Notes under the pieces: generated by a model
Databases searched by the model: none
What the model was told of the DNA's origin: nothing
The model's input: the letters and a program-made list of their open reading frames with translations, nothing else
Position numbers and translations under genes: made by a program
Source of the DNA: Pontibacter beigongshangensis
Lineage (GTDB): Bacteria > Bacteroidota > Bacteroidia > Cytophagales > Hymenobacteraceae
DNA: 64,000 bases
Direction: 5' to 3'
Assembly: GCF_014332515.1 (NCBI RefSeq)
Contig: NZ_VFSD01000012.1
Coordinates: 109,681 to 173,680, forward strand
Shown here: positions 42,534 through 50,914 of the stretch, piece by piece
How positions within the stretch are numbered: position 1 is the stretch's first letter
Layout: each line of letters opens with the position of its first letter

Positions 42534-43001
42534 TTAATCATTGAAGTGGTACAGAAAGGTAATAACCCCTGTGTAGGCTGGCTTCTTACTGTCTTTTATC
42601 TCCAGCGTTACCTCTATCTGAGCTTTGGCGATGCCGCGCAGGTTTTTGAGGGAGAGCAGCTTGGCCTTTAAGCGCACCTGGCTGTCTACCAGCACGGGCT
42701 CTTTAAAGCGCAGGCTTTCTATCTCGTAGTTTACCTGCATCTTCAGGTTCTGGACGGCAATGATCTTGCCCCACAGGTAAGGCAGCAGCGATACCGTCAG
42801 GTAGCCGTGGGCGATGGTGCTCTTGAAGGGCGACTCAGTTTTGGCGCGTTCGGCATCCAGGTGTATCCACTGGTGATCCAGGGTAGCATCGGCAAACTGG
42901 TTTATCTGCTCCTGCGTGATGGTGTGGTAGTCCGACACGCCCAGCTCCGCGCCCTCGTGCTGCGCGAATTCCTCAAAATTACTGATAGTAAGCTTATTCA
43001 T
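42534..43001 (-). CDS. MaoC-like (R)-hydratase family protein
   Basis: The 155-aa protein has a hot-dog fold of the MaoC type. The hydratase motif is visible as QFADATLDHQWIHLDAERA followed by FKSTIAHGYLTVSLLPYL. Such enzymes hydrate trans-2-enoyl-CoA, often of the PhaJ/FabZ-like kind. It is single-domain and stands alone; the 487-bp gap downstream holds two core repeats. The physiological substrate is unclear. Confidence 0.9.
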   Translation of the reverse strand: MNKLTISNFEEFAQHEGAELGVSDYHTITQEQINQFADATLDHQWIHLDAERAKTESPFKSTIAHGYLTVSLLPYLWGKIIAVQNLKMQVNYEIESLRFKEPVLVDSQVRLKAKLLSLKNLRGIAKAQIEVTLEIKDSKKPAYTGVITFLYHFND

Positions 43002-43238
43002 ATATATAAATATTTTTATAAAAAAGAACCAATTCTGCAGCAGTAGCTCCTGCTGTTGCTACTGTGCATTAAATATACTCTATTTTGATACAATGGCAGG
43101 AAAAAATGCAAGGGCATCACCGTAAAGCAGTCGGAGCAATTTCAGCAGCTCAAGAACAATTCCTGCTGCTATAAAATGCTTCTGTTGTAGCAGGAAGCAG
43201 GCTGGCATAAATCTCCGTTTTGAGTTTGGCGAGGCGTC

Positions 43239-44138
43239 TCAACTCCTCGGGTGAAAATCTTTTATAACCTGCGTCAGGTAATCGCGGTCGAGGTGCGTGT
43301 AAATTTCGGTGGTGGTAATGGATTCGTGGCCCAGCATTTCCTGCACCGCCCGCAGGTCGGCGCCCCCCTCTATCAGGTGCGTGGCAAAGGAGTGCCGGAA
43401 CGTATGCGGACTCACCTGCTTCTGAATGCCCGCCCTGGCGGCCAGGTCTTTTATAATCGTGAACACCATCACGCGCGTCAGTTTGGCACCCCGCCGGTTC
43501 AGGAACAGCACATCTTCGTGCCCTTTTTTAACCGTAAGGTGGCAGCGGATGCCTTCGCGGTAGAGCTTAATGTGTTTCAGGGCATCGCGCCCGATGGGCA
43601 CGAGCCGCTCTTTGTCGCCCTTGCCAGCCACCTTCAGAAACCCCATGTCTTCGTAGAGGTTGCTCATCTTCAGGTCCAGCAGCTCAGACACCCGCAGACC
43701 GGAGCTGTAGAGTGTCTCGATCATGGCGCGGTTGCGGGTGCCCTCCGGGGTAGACAGGTCGATGGCGCTGAGCAGCTGCTCTATCTCATGAAAATCCAGC
43801 GTGTCGGGGAGCTTGCGGTTCAACTTCGGCGCTTCCACTGTTTCGGTGGGGTCGTGCGCCAGCATGTCTTCCATGATCAGGAACTTATAAAAAGCGCGTA
43901 TGCCCGACAGGGTTCTGGCCTGGGAGTGCGGGGTCATGCCCAGTTCCGACACCCACTGCAAAAACTCCCGCACAATGGCGGGTGTCATCTGCTCCGGGCT
44001 CTCGTGGTAGCCCTTCAGCTGCATAAAGTCGGTCAGCTTCCGGATGTCGCGCATGTATGCCTCCACCGAGTTGCCGGCAAGCGACCTTTCGAGCTGCAGG
44101 TACTGTTCAAATTGTTTGATGCAGATGGGCCAGTTCAT
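43239..44138 (-). CDS. xerD: Site-specific tyrosine recombinase XerD
   Basis: XerD with XerC resolves chromosome dimers at dif, triggered by FtsK. The 299-aa protein has the SAM-like core-binding domain (about 5-95) and the catalytic domain. All catalytic residues are present: R149 in SSGLRVSELL, K173, H245 and R248 in HTFRHS, H271 in LGHESITTTEIYTH, and the nucleophile Tyr280. The length is exactly that of the family. ftsK lies about 2.3 kb further left. I did not identify a dif site in the window. Confidence 0.95.
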   Translation of the reverse strand: MNWPICIKQFEQYLQLERSLAGNSVEAYMRDIRKLTDFMQLKGYHESPEQMTPAIVREFLQWVSELGMTPHSQARTLSGIRAFYKFLIMEDMLAHDPTETVEAPKLNRKLPDTLDFHEIEQLLSAIDLSTPEGTRNRAMIETLYSSGLRVSELLDLKMSNLYEDMGFLKVAGKGDKERLVPIGRDALKHIKLYREGIRCHLTVKKGHEDVLFLNRRGAKLTRVMVFTIIKDLAARAGIQKQVSPHTFRHSFATHLIEGGADLRAVQEMLGHESITTTEIYTHLDRDYLTQVIKDFHPRS

Positions 44139-44208
44139 GTTTTAGATACCAGATTTCAGACGAAGTATTAACGGATTAGTGTAGAAGAGAAACAGGCTCG
44201 GTTACCAA

Positions 44209-44238
44209 ATTATTCCAATCAAAAACGCCCTCCGGAGC
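44209..44238 (-). repeat. Intergenic core repeat, copy 19
   Basis: ATTCCAAT and CTCCGGAG, 18 bp apart, in the divergent gap between xerD and aroQ. The CTACTACTGCTA flank continues into a TAGATG-type module shared with copies 27 and 28. Confidence 0.85.
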
Positions 44239-44349
44239 CGCTACTACTGCTATTAGATGCCAGATGTTAGACGACAGTCATTTTGCCTGATTCAGAACAC
44301 CAGGAAGTTAAACGCTATGAGCGAAAGTTGATAGCTTTCGTAACCTGCG

Positions 44350-44400
44350 CTGCCAATCCATCTTCAAATTTTCAACTCAGCCAGCCATTTAACAAATTAA
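44350..44400 (-). repeat. Module G tract
   Basis: CATCTTCAAATTTTCAACTC and CCATTTAACAAATTAA, the reverse of the ATTTGAAGAT tract at 48446-48505. It closes the island that begins with core copy 19. Confidence 0.55.
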
Positions 44401-44468
44401 AATTCCCTCCTTAAGGCAGGCCTATCAAAAACTTATCTCCGTTATGAAAAAGCAAAGATAGTTAATCT

Positions 44469-44476
44469 TACCTTTG
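44469..44476 (+). promoter_or_regulatory. Candidate aroQ -7 element (TACCTTTG)
   Basis: An exact TAnnTTTG match 52 bp upstream of the aroQ start. Confidence 0.5.
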
Positions 44477-44528
44477 CAGTTTAGAGCATTTTGCAATTCA
44501 TGGCCTATAAGCCCCTAAACACCCGCAT

Positions 44529-44984
44529 ATGAAAATACTGATCCTGAACGGCCCCAACCTGAACCTGCTGGGTATCCGGGAGAAAAGCATTTACGGCACC
44601 CAGTCTTTTGAAGTGTATTTCGAGGAACTGAAACAGGCTTTCCCGGGCCTGGAGCTCTCTTACTTCCAGTCGAACCATGAGGGGGCGCTGCTTGACAAAT
44701 TGCACGAAGTAGGATACAGTTACCAGGGCATTGTGCTCAATGCCGGTGCCTACACCCACACCTCCGTTGCCCTCTCCGATGCCATCAAGGCCATCGAGGC
44801 ACCCGTCATAGAAGTGCACATATCAAATGTTTTTGCCCGCGAAGCGTTCCGTCATAAGAGTATGCTTGCTGCTTACTGCAAAGGCTGCATCAGCGGCTTC
44901 GGACTCGACAGCTACCGGCTTGCCCTGCAGTACTTTGAGCGCCTAAAGCCGAATAAGATTGGCTTCGGAGCCAAAACTTCGTAA
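44529..44984 (+). CDS. aroQ: Type II 3-dehydroquinate dehydratase
   Basis: The 151-aa enzyme dehydrates 3-dehydroquinate in the shikimate pathway. The family opening LILNGPNLNLLGIREKSIYG includes the catalytic tyrosine (Tyr23 by position), and VEVHISNVFAREAFRHKS carries the substrate-binding histidine and arginine. The length is typical of the dodecameric type II enzyme. It starts divergently from xerD and precedes an aminotransferase gene by 72 bp; a shared transcript is possible. Confidence 0.96.
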   Translation: MKILILNGPNLNLLGIREKSIYGTQSFEVYFEELKQAFPGLELSYFQSNHEGALLDKLHEVGYSYQGIVLNAGAYTHTSVALSDAIKAIEAPVIEVHISNVFAREAFRHKSMLAAYCKGCISGFGLDSYRLALQYFERLKPNKIGFGAKTS

Positions 44985-45056
44985 CAAAGCCTGTTAAGAC
45001 TGCGTCTGATTAAGCTCTAAAGATAGACTAAACACGATATTTAAGAACACATTTTT

Positions 45057-46124
45057 ATGCTCAATTTTTATCCTGGTCCATCCAAAGTGTATCCGGAAGT
45101 GCGCCAATACCTGACTGATGCGTACGACGAAGGATTCTTGGGAACTCCGCACCGCGGGGACCAGTTTGTGCAGCTTTCGCGGACGGTGGTGAGCCTTTTG
45201 AGGCAAAAAGTTAACATTCCGCAGGATTACCACATCTACTTTGCTTCCTCGGCCACCGAGTGCTGGGAAATTCTGGTCCAGAGCCTCACCACCAGCAAGA
45301 GCTCCCATATTTTTAACGGCTCTTTTGGGGAGAACTGGTTTAACTACGCCAAAAAGCTTCGTCCCAAAGCCGAAAGCTTCCGCTTCGACCTGAACGAACA
45401 GATGCCGGTGGAGGACCTGGCCATCTCGCCGGACACGGAGCTGATCTGCTTCACGCAGAGCGAAACTTCCAACGGCACCCACGTTTCGGCCACCCCCATC
45501 CTGAACCTGCAGAACCGCTTCCGCGACAAGCTGATTGCCGTAGATGCCACCTCGTCTATGGCCGGCCTGAACCTGAAGCTGATCAAAGCCGACATCTGGT
45601 TTGCCTCGGTGCAGAAATGCTTCGGCCTGCCTTCGGGCCTGGCCGTAATGGCCTGCTCGCCGCGCGTTATTTTCAGGGCGAAGCAGAAGAATGAGCGGGG
45701 CCATTACAACAGCCTGCTGGCCATGTACGAGAAAATGCTCAACTACCAGACCACCCACACCCCCAACGTGCTCAACATTTACCTGCTCAAGCGCCTGCTC
45801 GAGGAGCGCCCGCTGGTAAAGCAACTCGACGAGCACCTGACGGCCAGAGCCCAGGACCTGTATGCTTTTTTCAGCCAGTTCACCGAAATTGCACCTTTGG
45901 TGGAGAACGAAGAGGTGCGCTCCAAGACAGTGATCGCCCTGCAGGCAAACGAGCGGCTGGTGGATGAGATCAAGAAGAGAGCCCTGCAACTGGATATCCG
46001 GCTGGGCAATGGCTACGGACCCTGGCAACGCAACACGTTTCGCATTGCCAACTTCCCGGCCATTCAGGACGAGGAATACGAGGAGCTGAAACGCTTTTTC
46101 CTGCAGAACTACTCCTGGATTTAA
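45057..46124 (+). CDS. Class V aminotransferase (phosphoserine aminotransferase-like)
   Basis: The 355-aa PLP enzyme shows the class V fold: FYPGPSKVYPEVRQYL at the start, AVDATSSMAGLNL as the aspartate-containing strand, and the Schiff-base lysine Lys187 in FASVQKCFGLPSGLAVM. The nearest functional idea is SerC-like phosphoserine:2-oxoglutarate aminotransferase. The segments normally seen in true SerC, and the serine-pathway neighbours, are missing, so the substrate is open. It lies between aroQ and the marC-family gene. Confidence 0.88.
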   Translation: MLNFYPGPSKVYPEVRQYLTDAYDEGFLGTPHRGDQFVQLSRTVVSLLRQKVNIPQDYHIYFASSATECWEILVQSLTTSKSSHIFNGSFGENWFNYAKKLRPKAESFRFDLNEQMPVEDLAISPDTELICFTQSETSNGTHVSATPILNLQNRFRDKLIAVDATSSMAGLNLKLIKADIWFASVQKCFGLPSGLAVMACSPRVIFRAKQKNERGHYNSLLAMYEKMLNYQTTHTPNVLNIYLLKRLLEERPLVKQLDEHLTARAQDLYAFFSQFTEIAPLVENEEVRSKTVIALQANERLVDEIKKRALQLDIRLGNGYGPWQRNTFRIANFPAIQDEEYEELKRFFLQNYSWI

Positions 46125-46189
46125 GACGGCCCAGGCACATGAATTTCTGTGTTTCTTCTTAGCACCTGCGCTACTCAAAACGAACCGCT

Positions 46190-46771
46190 ATGTTCAGTCT
46201 GAAAGAAATCGCCTCTGTTACGCTTACGCTTTTTGCGGTGATCGATATTCTGGGGTCTATCCCGATCATCATAGATCTGCGCAAGCGGGAAGGGCATATT
46301 GAGTCGGAGAAAGCCACCATTGTGTCGGCCATCCTGATGATCGCTTTTCTGTTTCTGGGGCAGTCTATCCTGCAGCTGTTCGGCATCGACTTTCAGTCGT
46401 TTGCCATGGCGGGCGCTATTGTTATTTTCCTGATCGGGCTGGAAATGACCCTGGGCAAGGACTTTTTCCACACCGACCCGAACACCAGAAGCGGCTCCAT
46501 TGTACCCCTGGCCTTCCCGCTCATAGTAGGAGCCGGCACCATGACCACGCTGCTGTCGCTGCGGGCGGCCTACTCGCTCCCCAACGTGCTGGTCGGCATC
46601 GTCATCAACCTGATCTTCGTCTACATTGTTCTTAAATCATCGAGCTGGATAGAGCGGAAATTGGGCAAAGACGGAGCCAATGTGCTAAGGAAAGTCTTTG
46701 GCATTATCCTGCTGGCCATCGCCATTAAGCTCTTCAAAAGCAGCCTGACACTGGAGTTAAATTTTGAGTGA
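46190..46771 (+). CDS. MarC family membrane protein
   Basis: The 193-aa protein has six predicted membrane segments and matches MarC/UPF0056: FSLKEIASVTLTLFAVIDILGSIPIIIDLRK at the start and PLAFPLIVGAGTMTTLLSL in the middle. It was once linked to multiple antibiotic resistance, but that role has been withdrawn for E. coli MarC. Function remains unknown. It lies 66 bp after the aminotransferase and 40 bp before rnhA. Confidence 0.92.
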   Translation: MFSLKEIASVTLTLFAVIDILGSIPIIIDLRKREGHIESEKATIVSAILMIAFLFLGQSILQLFGIDFQSFAMAGAIVIFLIGLEMTLGKDFFHTDPNTRSGSIVPLAFPLIVGAGTMTTLLSLRAAYSLPNVLVGIVINLIFVYIVLKSSSWIERKLGKDGANVLRKVFGIILLAIAIKLFKSSLTLELNFE

Positions 46772-46811
46772 GTAAGTCTTTAATTTTATCACTCATTCTA
46801 ATCTCAAACCT

Positions 46812-47276
46812 ATGATCGAATTATTTACTGACGGAGCCTCGCGCGGAAATCCGGGCCCCGGAGGGTATGGCACGATTCTGCGCTGGAAGCAGCACGAAAA
46901 AGAGCTAACCGCCGGGTACCGCAAAACCACCAACAACCGCATGGAGCTGCTGGCCGTGATCGTGGGCCTGGAAGCAATAACCAAACCAGGCATTCCGGTC
47001 ACCATTTACTCCGACTCTAAATATGTGGTAGATGCCGTAGAAAAGCGCTGGGTGTTTGGCTGGCAGAAAAAAGGGTTTTCTGGCAAAGCCAACGGCGATC
47101 TGTGGGCACGTTTCCTGCGGGTGTACGCCAAACACAACGTAAAATTCGTCTGGATAAGAGGCCACGCCGGCCACCCCGAAAACGAGCGCTGCGACGAACT
47201 GGCCGTAGCCAGTGCCCTCTCCCCCAACCTGCTCATCGACGAAGGCTTCGAGTCGGGACAGTTCAATTCGAAGTAA
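46812..47276 (+). CDS. rnhA: Ribonuclease HI
   Basis: The 154-aa enzyme cuts the RNA strand of RNA/DNA hybrids, including R-loops and primer remnants. The DEDD active site is visible: Asp7 in LFTDGASRGNPGPGGYG, Glu in NNRMELLAVIVGLE, Asp in YSDSKYVVDAV, and Asp in ENERCDELAVASA. The basic protrusion region contains WVFGWQKKGFSGKANGDLW. The length agrees with bacterial RNase HI. Confidence 0.97.
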   Translation: MIELFTDGASRGNPGPGGYGTILRWKQHEKELTAGYRKTTNNRMELLAVIVGLEAITKPGIPVTIYSDSKYVVDAVEKRWVFGWQKKGFSGKANGDLWARFLRVYAKHNVKFVWIRGHAGHPENERCDELAVASALSPNLLIDEGFESGQFNSK

Positions 47277-47447
47277 TTTTGAATGAGGGAATTTCTAATT
47301 TTGAATGAATGATTGAGTAGATGAGCGAATAGATAAATGGAGCTAACAAATTATTGCTTCATGTACCCAACAGCAGGAGTAACAGAAGCAGCTTTTTATA
47401 TAAGTAACTGCTGTTGTGCAGCAGCAGCAGCAGCAGGAGTTACAGAG

Positions 47448-47477
47448 CCTCCGGAAGGGCAAAATCATTCAAATAAT
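47448..47477 (+). repeat. Intergenic core repeat, copy 20
   Basis: CTCCGGAAGG and ATTCAAAT, 18 bp apart, preceded by six CAG triplets in a row (47419-47436). It reads with rnhA. Confidence 0.88.
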
Positions 47478-47492
47478 TTAGTTTGGCACTAA

Positions 47493-47601
47493 CCTCGCAG
47501 CGTGCGCAGCTCCTGCGAGTGTTTCGCTTCAGAGAACTGCTACTGTTTCCTTAGACGCTCGCAGGAGCTGCGCACGCTGCGAGGTCTTGGCCGCTGGTCT
47601 T
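47493..47601. repeat. Module D, 27-bp perfect inverted repeat
   Basis: Positions 47493-47519 and 47558-47584 are exact reverse complements across a 38-nt loop. The right arm plus GTCTTGGCCGCTGGTCTT matches the single arm at 6920-6968. It follows core copy 20 on its A+T side, as at 6871-6968. Confidence 0.75.
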
Positions 47602-47686
47602 TAACATCAGTAAAAAAGTAATTTTAACTCCATTCACTCAATCACTCATTCACTTAATCACTCATTCACTTATTCAAAATTACCCC

Positions 47687-48403
47687 ATGCCCAACAGCTA
47701 CTTTCAGTTTAAGCAATTCCGGGTGGAGCAGGAGCAGTGCGCCATGAAGGTGTGCACCGACTCCTGTGTGTTTGGCGCTTATGTGGAGGTGGCACAGGCG
47801 CAGCGGATACTCGACATCGGCACCGGCACCGGATTGCTGGCCCTGATGGTGGCACAGCGGTCTAAAGCAGAAATTGATGCCGTGGAAATAAACCCGGAGG
47901 CGCAGGTGCAGGCGGCGGAGAATTTCGGGGCAAGCCCCTGGGCAGACCGCCTGCACCTGCACCCGCACAGCCTGCAGGAGTTCGCAAAGGAGAACCAGCA
48001 GCCGTACGATGTTATTTTATCAAACCCGCCATTTTTCCTGAGTTCGCTTAAGTCGGGCAACAAAGCTAAGGATACCGCCAAACACACCGGTGACCTACTA
48101 TTTGAAGACATTCTGGCCTTTGCAGCACAGCACCTTACTCCGGACGGCCAACTGCACCTGCTGCTGCCGCCAGCCGAAGCAAAACATTTTGAGCAGCTGG
48201 CAGCCGGTTTCGGCTTGTTCCGGGCGCATTCGCTGGAGGTCTTCACCCGCCTTGGAGGCAAGTGCATCCGCCATATTCAGACTTATACCAGAACAGCCAC
48301 CCCTGCTCCCACTGCACAAACTTTTTATATCCGTGAGGCCGATGCAGTGACTTATTCGCTACAATTTATACAGCTGTTGCAGCCGTACTACCTTCTTTTC
48401 TGA
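47687..48403 (+). CDS. trmN6: tRNA1(Val) adenine-37 N6-methyltransferase
   Basis: The 238-aa enzyme methylates A37 of tRNA-Val with SAM. The SAM-binding motif ILDIGTGTGLLALM (43-49 for DIGTGTG) and the N6-adenine motif NPPFF at 113-117 identify it. FQFKQFRVEQEQCAMKVCTDSCVFGAYV at the start is typical of YfiC. The length matches the family. Core repeat 21 begins 14 bp after the stop. Confidence 0.94.
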   Translation: MPNSYFQFKQFRVEQEQCAMKVCTDSCVFGAYVEVAQAQRILDIGTGTGLLALMVAQRSKAEIDAVEINPEAQVQAAENFGASPWADRLHLHPHSLQEFAKENQQPYDVILSNPPFFLSSLKSGNKAKDTAKHTGDLLFEDILAFAAQHLTPDGQLHLLLPPAEAKHFEQLAAGFGLFRAHSLEVFTRLGGKCIRHIQTYTRTATPAPTAQTFYIREADAVTYSLQFIQLLQPYYLLF

Positions 48404-48416
48404 CAGGCAGCAAAAA

Positions 48417-48446
48417 CCTCTGGAGGGCCTTTTTCATTCAAATAAT
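48417..48446 (+). repeat. Intergenic core repeat, copy 21
   Basis: CTCTGGAG and ATTCAAAT, 18 bp apart, preceded by GGCAGCAAAAA and only 14 bp beyond the trmN6 stop. No terminator hairpin precedes it. Confidence 0.88.
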
Positions 48447-48505
48447 TGCTGATTGTTAAGTGGTTGATTTTTGGATTTGAAGATTTGGAGATGTAAAAAT
48501 TCGGA
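48446..48505 (+). repeat. Module G tract
   Basis: GCTGATTGTTAAGTGGTTGATTT followed by GATTTGAAGATTTGGAGATG. It is joined directly to core copy 21, like 9767/9800 and 19186/19216. Confidence 0.65.
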
Positions 48506-48604
48506 AATGAATTCTCCAGATTTTAAACAACAATCAACTCGCAACACATAACTTTTAACTTTAGAAGAGCCCTGTGTCTTTTGTCCATTTCAGCTGCAGC
48601 AGAG

Positions 48605-48634
48605 CCTCTGGGGGGGCTTTTTCATTCGAATAAT
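48605..48634 (+). repeat. Intergenic core repeat, copy 22
   Basis: GC end CTCTGGGGGG and A+T dyad ATTCGAAT, preceded by CAGCTGCAGCAG. It is the second direct copy in the gap before the convergent saccharopine-dehydrogenase-like gene. Confidence 0.8.
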
Positions 48635-48688
48635 CTGGTTGATCTGGAAAAGGAGAAACGGTTCCAGCGCCATTTTCATTCTTATCTT

Positions 48689-50020
48689 TTAAATTTCCGT
48701 AAAGTTAATCCCGTACTGCTTCAGTTCCGCCAGCACAGGCTCATACAGCTCCTGATCTACCGGAATTGCGACCCCGCGTTTTGTAATTTTCCCCTGCAGC
48801 AGCAACTTCGCCACGATGCCGATGGGCAGCCCCACTGTTTTGGCCATGGCCGTTTGCACCTCGTCCTCTCCCGTTACCACCAGCGAAGATGTTAATTCGT
48901 GCTGCTCCCCTGCCATCTCGTACACAAACTGGTGCTGCAGCACGATCATGTCTTTGTCGCCGGGGGCCAGACGCCACTTTTCCTTCAGAAGCTGCTCCAG
49001 CACCTGAGCCGGAGTGGCGTTCGGCAGCGCTATGGGTTTGTCCTCGAATAGCTCCAGCCAGGCCAACTTTTGCATTATTTCTCCATCTTCCGGTATGCCA
49101 AGGTACCAACTGAGGCGCTGCGGTAAACCTGCACCTGTGGCAGCGGCAGGAGGCAAAAACGATTCCAGGAAACTGCGGTTTGTCAGGTTAGTTGTATTGT
49201 CCAATTGGTAAGAGTCGTCTGTCATGCCGAGCTGCACGAACACATGCCAGGCGGCACAGTAACCTTCCCGGCGCAGGGTGCCGCGCAGCATGGTCGGGAT
49301 GTCCTGCAGGTTGTAAAGTTTTCTGTAGCTAAGGGAGTCGCGGTTGGCATAGCCCTCAAAGGTACCGTAGCCTGCCACTTCTACTCTTTCGGTGCGCCGG
49401 AACAGCTGGTGGTATGGAATGTATTTGTATTCACCGTTCTGGATATAACGAGCAGTTCCCTGCCCGGCCAGCACCACGTTGCGCGGGTTCCAGGTAAACT
49501 TGTAGTGCCAGGGGTTGTTATCGCTTTCTGGCGCCACCAAACCACCGGTAAACGATTTAAACGACAGCAGTCTGCCGCCTTTCTGCCTGATCTGCTGCAG
49601 CGCCGCCATAGCCGACATGTGGTCTAACCCAGGGTCCAGGCCAGATTCCATCAGGATAAGCATGTTTTTCTGCAGCGCCTCCTCGTGCAGGCTTTGGATT
49701 TCGGGGCTTACGTAGGAGGCCGTGAGCAGGTGTTTGCCCTGCCGCAGGCATTCTTTGGCCACCACCTCATGAAATGCCGCAGGCAAAAGCGAGATCACCA
49801 CATCGGCTTTGCCTACCTCTACTGCCAATTGCTCCGGCTGCTGCACCTCCAGCACCATGGCTCTGGCAAAGGGCAAGGGCGCCACAGTTGTTTGCAGGTG
49901 CTCTACCTGCACATCGCCGATGGTAATGGCCCAGCCCTCTGCAGGGGCATTTTCCAGTAAATAATTTATCAGCGCAGCGGCAGAGCGGCCTGCTCCCAGC
50001 AGCAGTATCTTTTTTGTCAT
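48689..50020 (-). CDS. Saccharopine dehydrogenase-like oxidoreductase
   Basis: The 443-aa protein has an NAD(P)-binding Rossmann domain (KKILLLGAGRSAAALINYL). The characteristic saccharopine-reductase segments follow, such as ADVVISLLPAAFHEVVAKECLRQGKHLLTASYVSPE. The middle includes GLDPGLDHMSAMAALQQI. Such enzymes work in the saccharopine route of lysine breakdown or, as close relatives, in carboxynorspermidine synthesis. The frame opens at 50041, but the conserved start is the ATG at 50020 (MTKKILLLGAG). Confidence 0.9.
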   Translation of the reverse strand: MTKKILLLGAGRSAAALINYLLENAPAEGWAITIGDVQVEHLQTTVAPLPFARAMVLEVQQPEQLAVEVGKADVVISLLPAAFHEVVAKECLRQGKHLLTASYVSPEIQSLHEEALQKNMLILMESGLDPGLDHMSAMAALQQIRQKGGRLLSFKSFTGGLVAPESDNNPWHYKFTWNPRNVVLAGQGTARYIQNGEYKYIPYHQLFRRTERVEVAGYGTFEGYANRDSLSYRKLYNLQDIPTMLRGTLRREGYCAAWHVFVQLGMTDDSYQLDNTTNLTNRSFLESFLPPAAATGAGLPQRLSWYLGIPEDGEIMQKLAWLELFEDKPIALPNATPAQVLEQLLKEKWRLAPGDKDMIVLQHQFVYEMAGEQHELTSSLVVTGEDEVQTAMAKTVGLPIGIVAKLLLQGKITKRGVAIPVDQELYEPVLAELKQYGINFTEI

Positions 50021-50136
50021 AGCCTGTAAATTATATGGCACAAAACACGATGCAGCTTACAACCACCCCAACAGGGGTTGGTTATTCAGCGGATATTAAC
50101 TTATATTTATAGCCCTTTTCTAATTTATATCCTATA

Positions 50137-50631
50137 ATGGCAGGTGCGCTAAATATTACGATACATATTGATGTATTAGATTCAGCAGAAGAGCTGACCA
50201 GGGAGGAAAAGCAGGCTATGCAACTGGCTGAAGAAGCCGCCAACGATGCCTATGCGCCTTACTCCAACTTTTTTGTGGGCGCAGCCTTGCTTCTCGACAA
50301 CGGCACCTTCTTTAAAGGCAGCAACCAGGAAAATGCAGCTTATCCGTCGGGCCTCTGTGCCGAGCGCACCGCCCTGTTTGCCATGAGCTCCCATTACCCG
50401 AAACAGAAGATAAAGCTAATAGCGGTGGCTGCCCGCCGGCAAAACGAGACCAGGTACCTGCCCGTAACACCCTGCGGCGCCTGCCGCCAGGTTATGTCAG
50501 AATACGAGTTTAAGCAGCAAATGGCCATTCCGGTGCTCCTGCACGGCCCCGATGGCAAATATTACCGCAGCCGCTCCATTCAGGACCTGCTGCCCCTGCA
50601 GTTCACCAAAGACAGCCTTTTGGAGTTTTGA
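50137..50631 (+). CDS. cdd: Cytidine deaminase
   Basis: The 164-aa enzyme deaminates (deoxy)cytidine for pyrimidine salvage. Zinc and proton-shuttle residues are visible: C74 and E76 in AAYPSGLCAERTALF, and C113/C116 in TPCGACRQVM. FFVGAALLLDNGTFFKGSNQENA is the standard substrate loop. The length is typical of the tetrameric type, with an N-terminal extension of about 25 residues. It diverges from the saccharopine-dehydrogenase-like gene. Confidence 0.95.
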   Translation: MAGALNITIHIDVLDSAEELTREEKQAMQLAEEAANDAYAPYSNFFVGAALLLDNGTFFKGSNQENAAYPSGLCAERTALFAMSSHYPKQKIKLIAVAARRQNETRYLPVTPCGACRQVMSEYEFKQQMAIPVLLHGPDGKYYRSRSIQDLLPLQFTKDSLLEF

Positions 50632-50914
50632 ATTTTGAATGAGTGATTGAGTGAATGTTTGGAAATTTAGAAAAAGAACAACTGCCTGGCCTGGTTGGAA
50701 TTACCAATTCTGATCCGGGGAGATTATTCTAATCAAAATCCCCCTCCAGAGAACGCTGCTGCTGCTGCTATTCAACGGGTCTTGCTTGAATGTACTTACT
50801 ATAGCTTCCTCAGCCAGTCTGCAGAAAGAGCAAAAGCAGCAGATTAAGAGTTTATTTCCATTTCATTCTCTCAATCTCTCATTCAAAACTCACTCAATCA
50901 CTCATTCAAAATTC
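50632..50914. repeat. Composite island between cdd and the VOC gene
   Basis: TTTTGAATGAGTGATTGAGTGAATG begins at the cdd stop, and its reverse (CACTCAATCACTCATTCAAAA) ends just before the VOC stop. These arms form a module F inverted repeat around core copy 23. This is the clearest island with terminal inverted arms. Confidence 0.65.
50723..50752 (-). repeat. Intergenic core repeat, copy 23
   Basis: ATTCTAAT and CTCCAGAG, 18 bp apart, followed by four CTG triplets. It lies in a convergent gap and reads with the VOC gene. Confidence 0.85.

Larger units (their letters stand above)
47277..47686. repeat. Composite island between rnhA and trmN6
   Basis: Near its left end TTTTGAATGA-type repeats (from 47277) run rightward; near its right end the inverse (CACTCATTCACTTAATCACTC to 47683) appears. 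These are imperfect inverted ends of module F. Inside lie a degenerate core-like stretch (about 47370-47405), core copy 20, and the long inverted repeat D. Confidence 0.6.

Noticed and set aside
43020..43075. A further core repeat upstream of the MaoC-like gene
   Set aside because: A CAG/CTG-rich stretch is present, but neither dyad nor the 18-bp spacing can be recognised.
43239..44138. Integrase of a mobile element
   Set aside because: Length, domain layout and the nearby ftsK fit housekeeping XerD; there are no attachment sites or cargo genes.
44994..46178. A 394-aa open frame opposite the class V aminotransferase
   Set aside because: The plus-strand gene has the PLP lysine and fold motifs; the minus frame is a compositional shadow.
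47419..47436. CRISPR array or tandem-repeat locus
   Set aside because: The CAG units are simple triplets attached to one repeat core; there are no spacers or direct repeats of CRISPR size.
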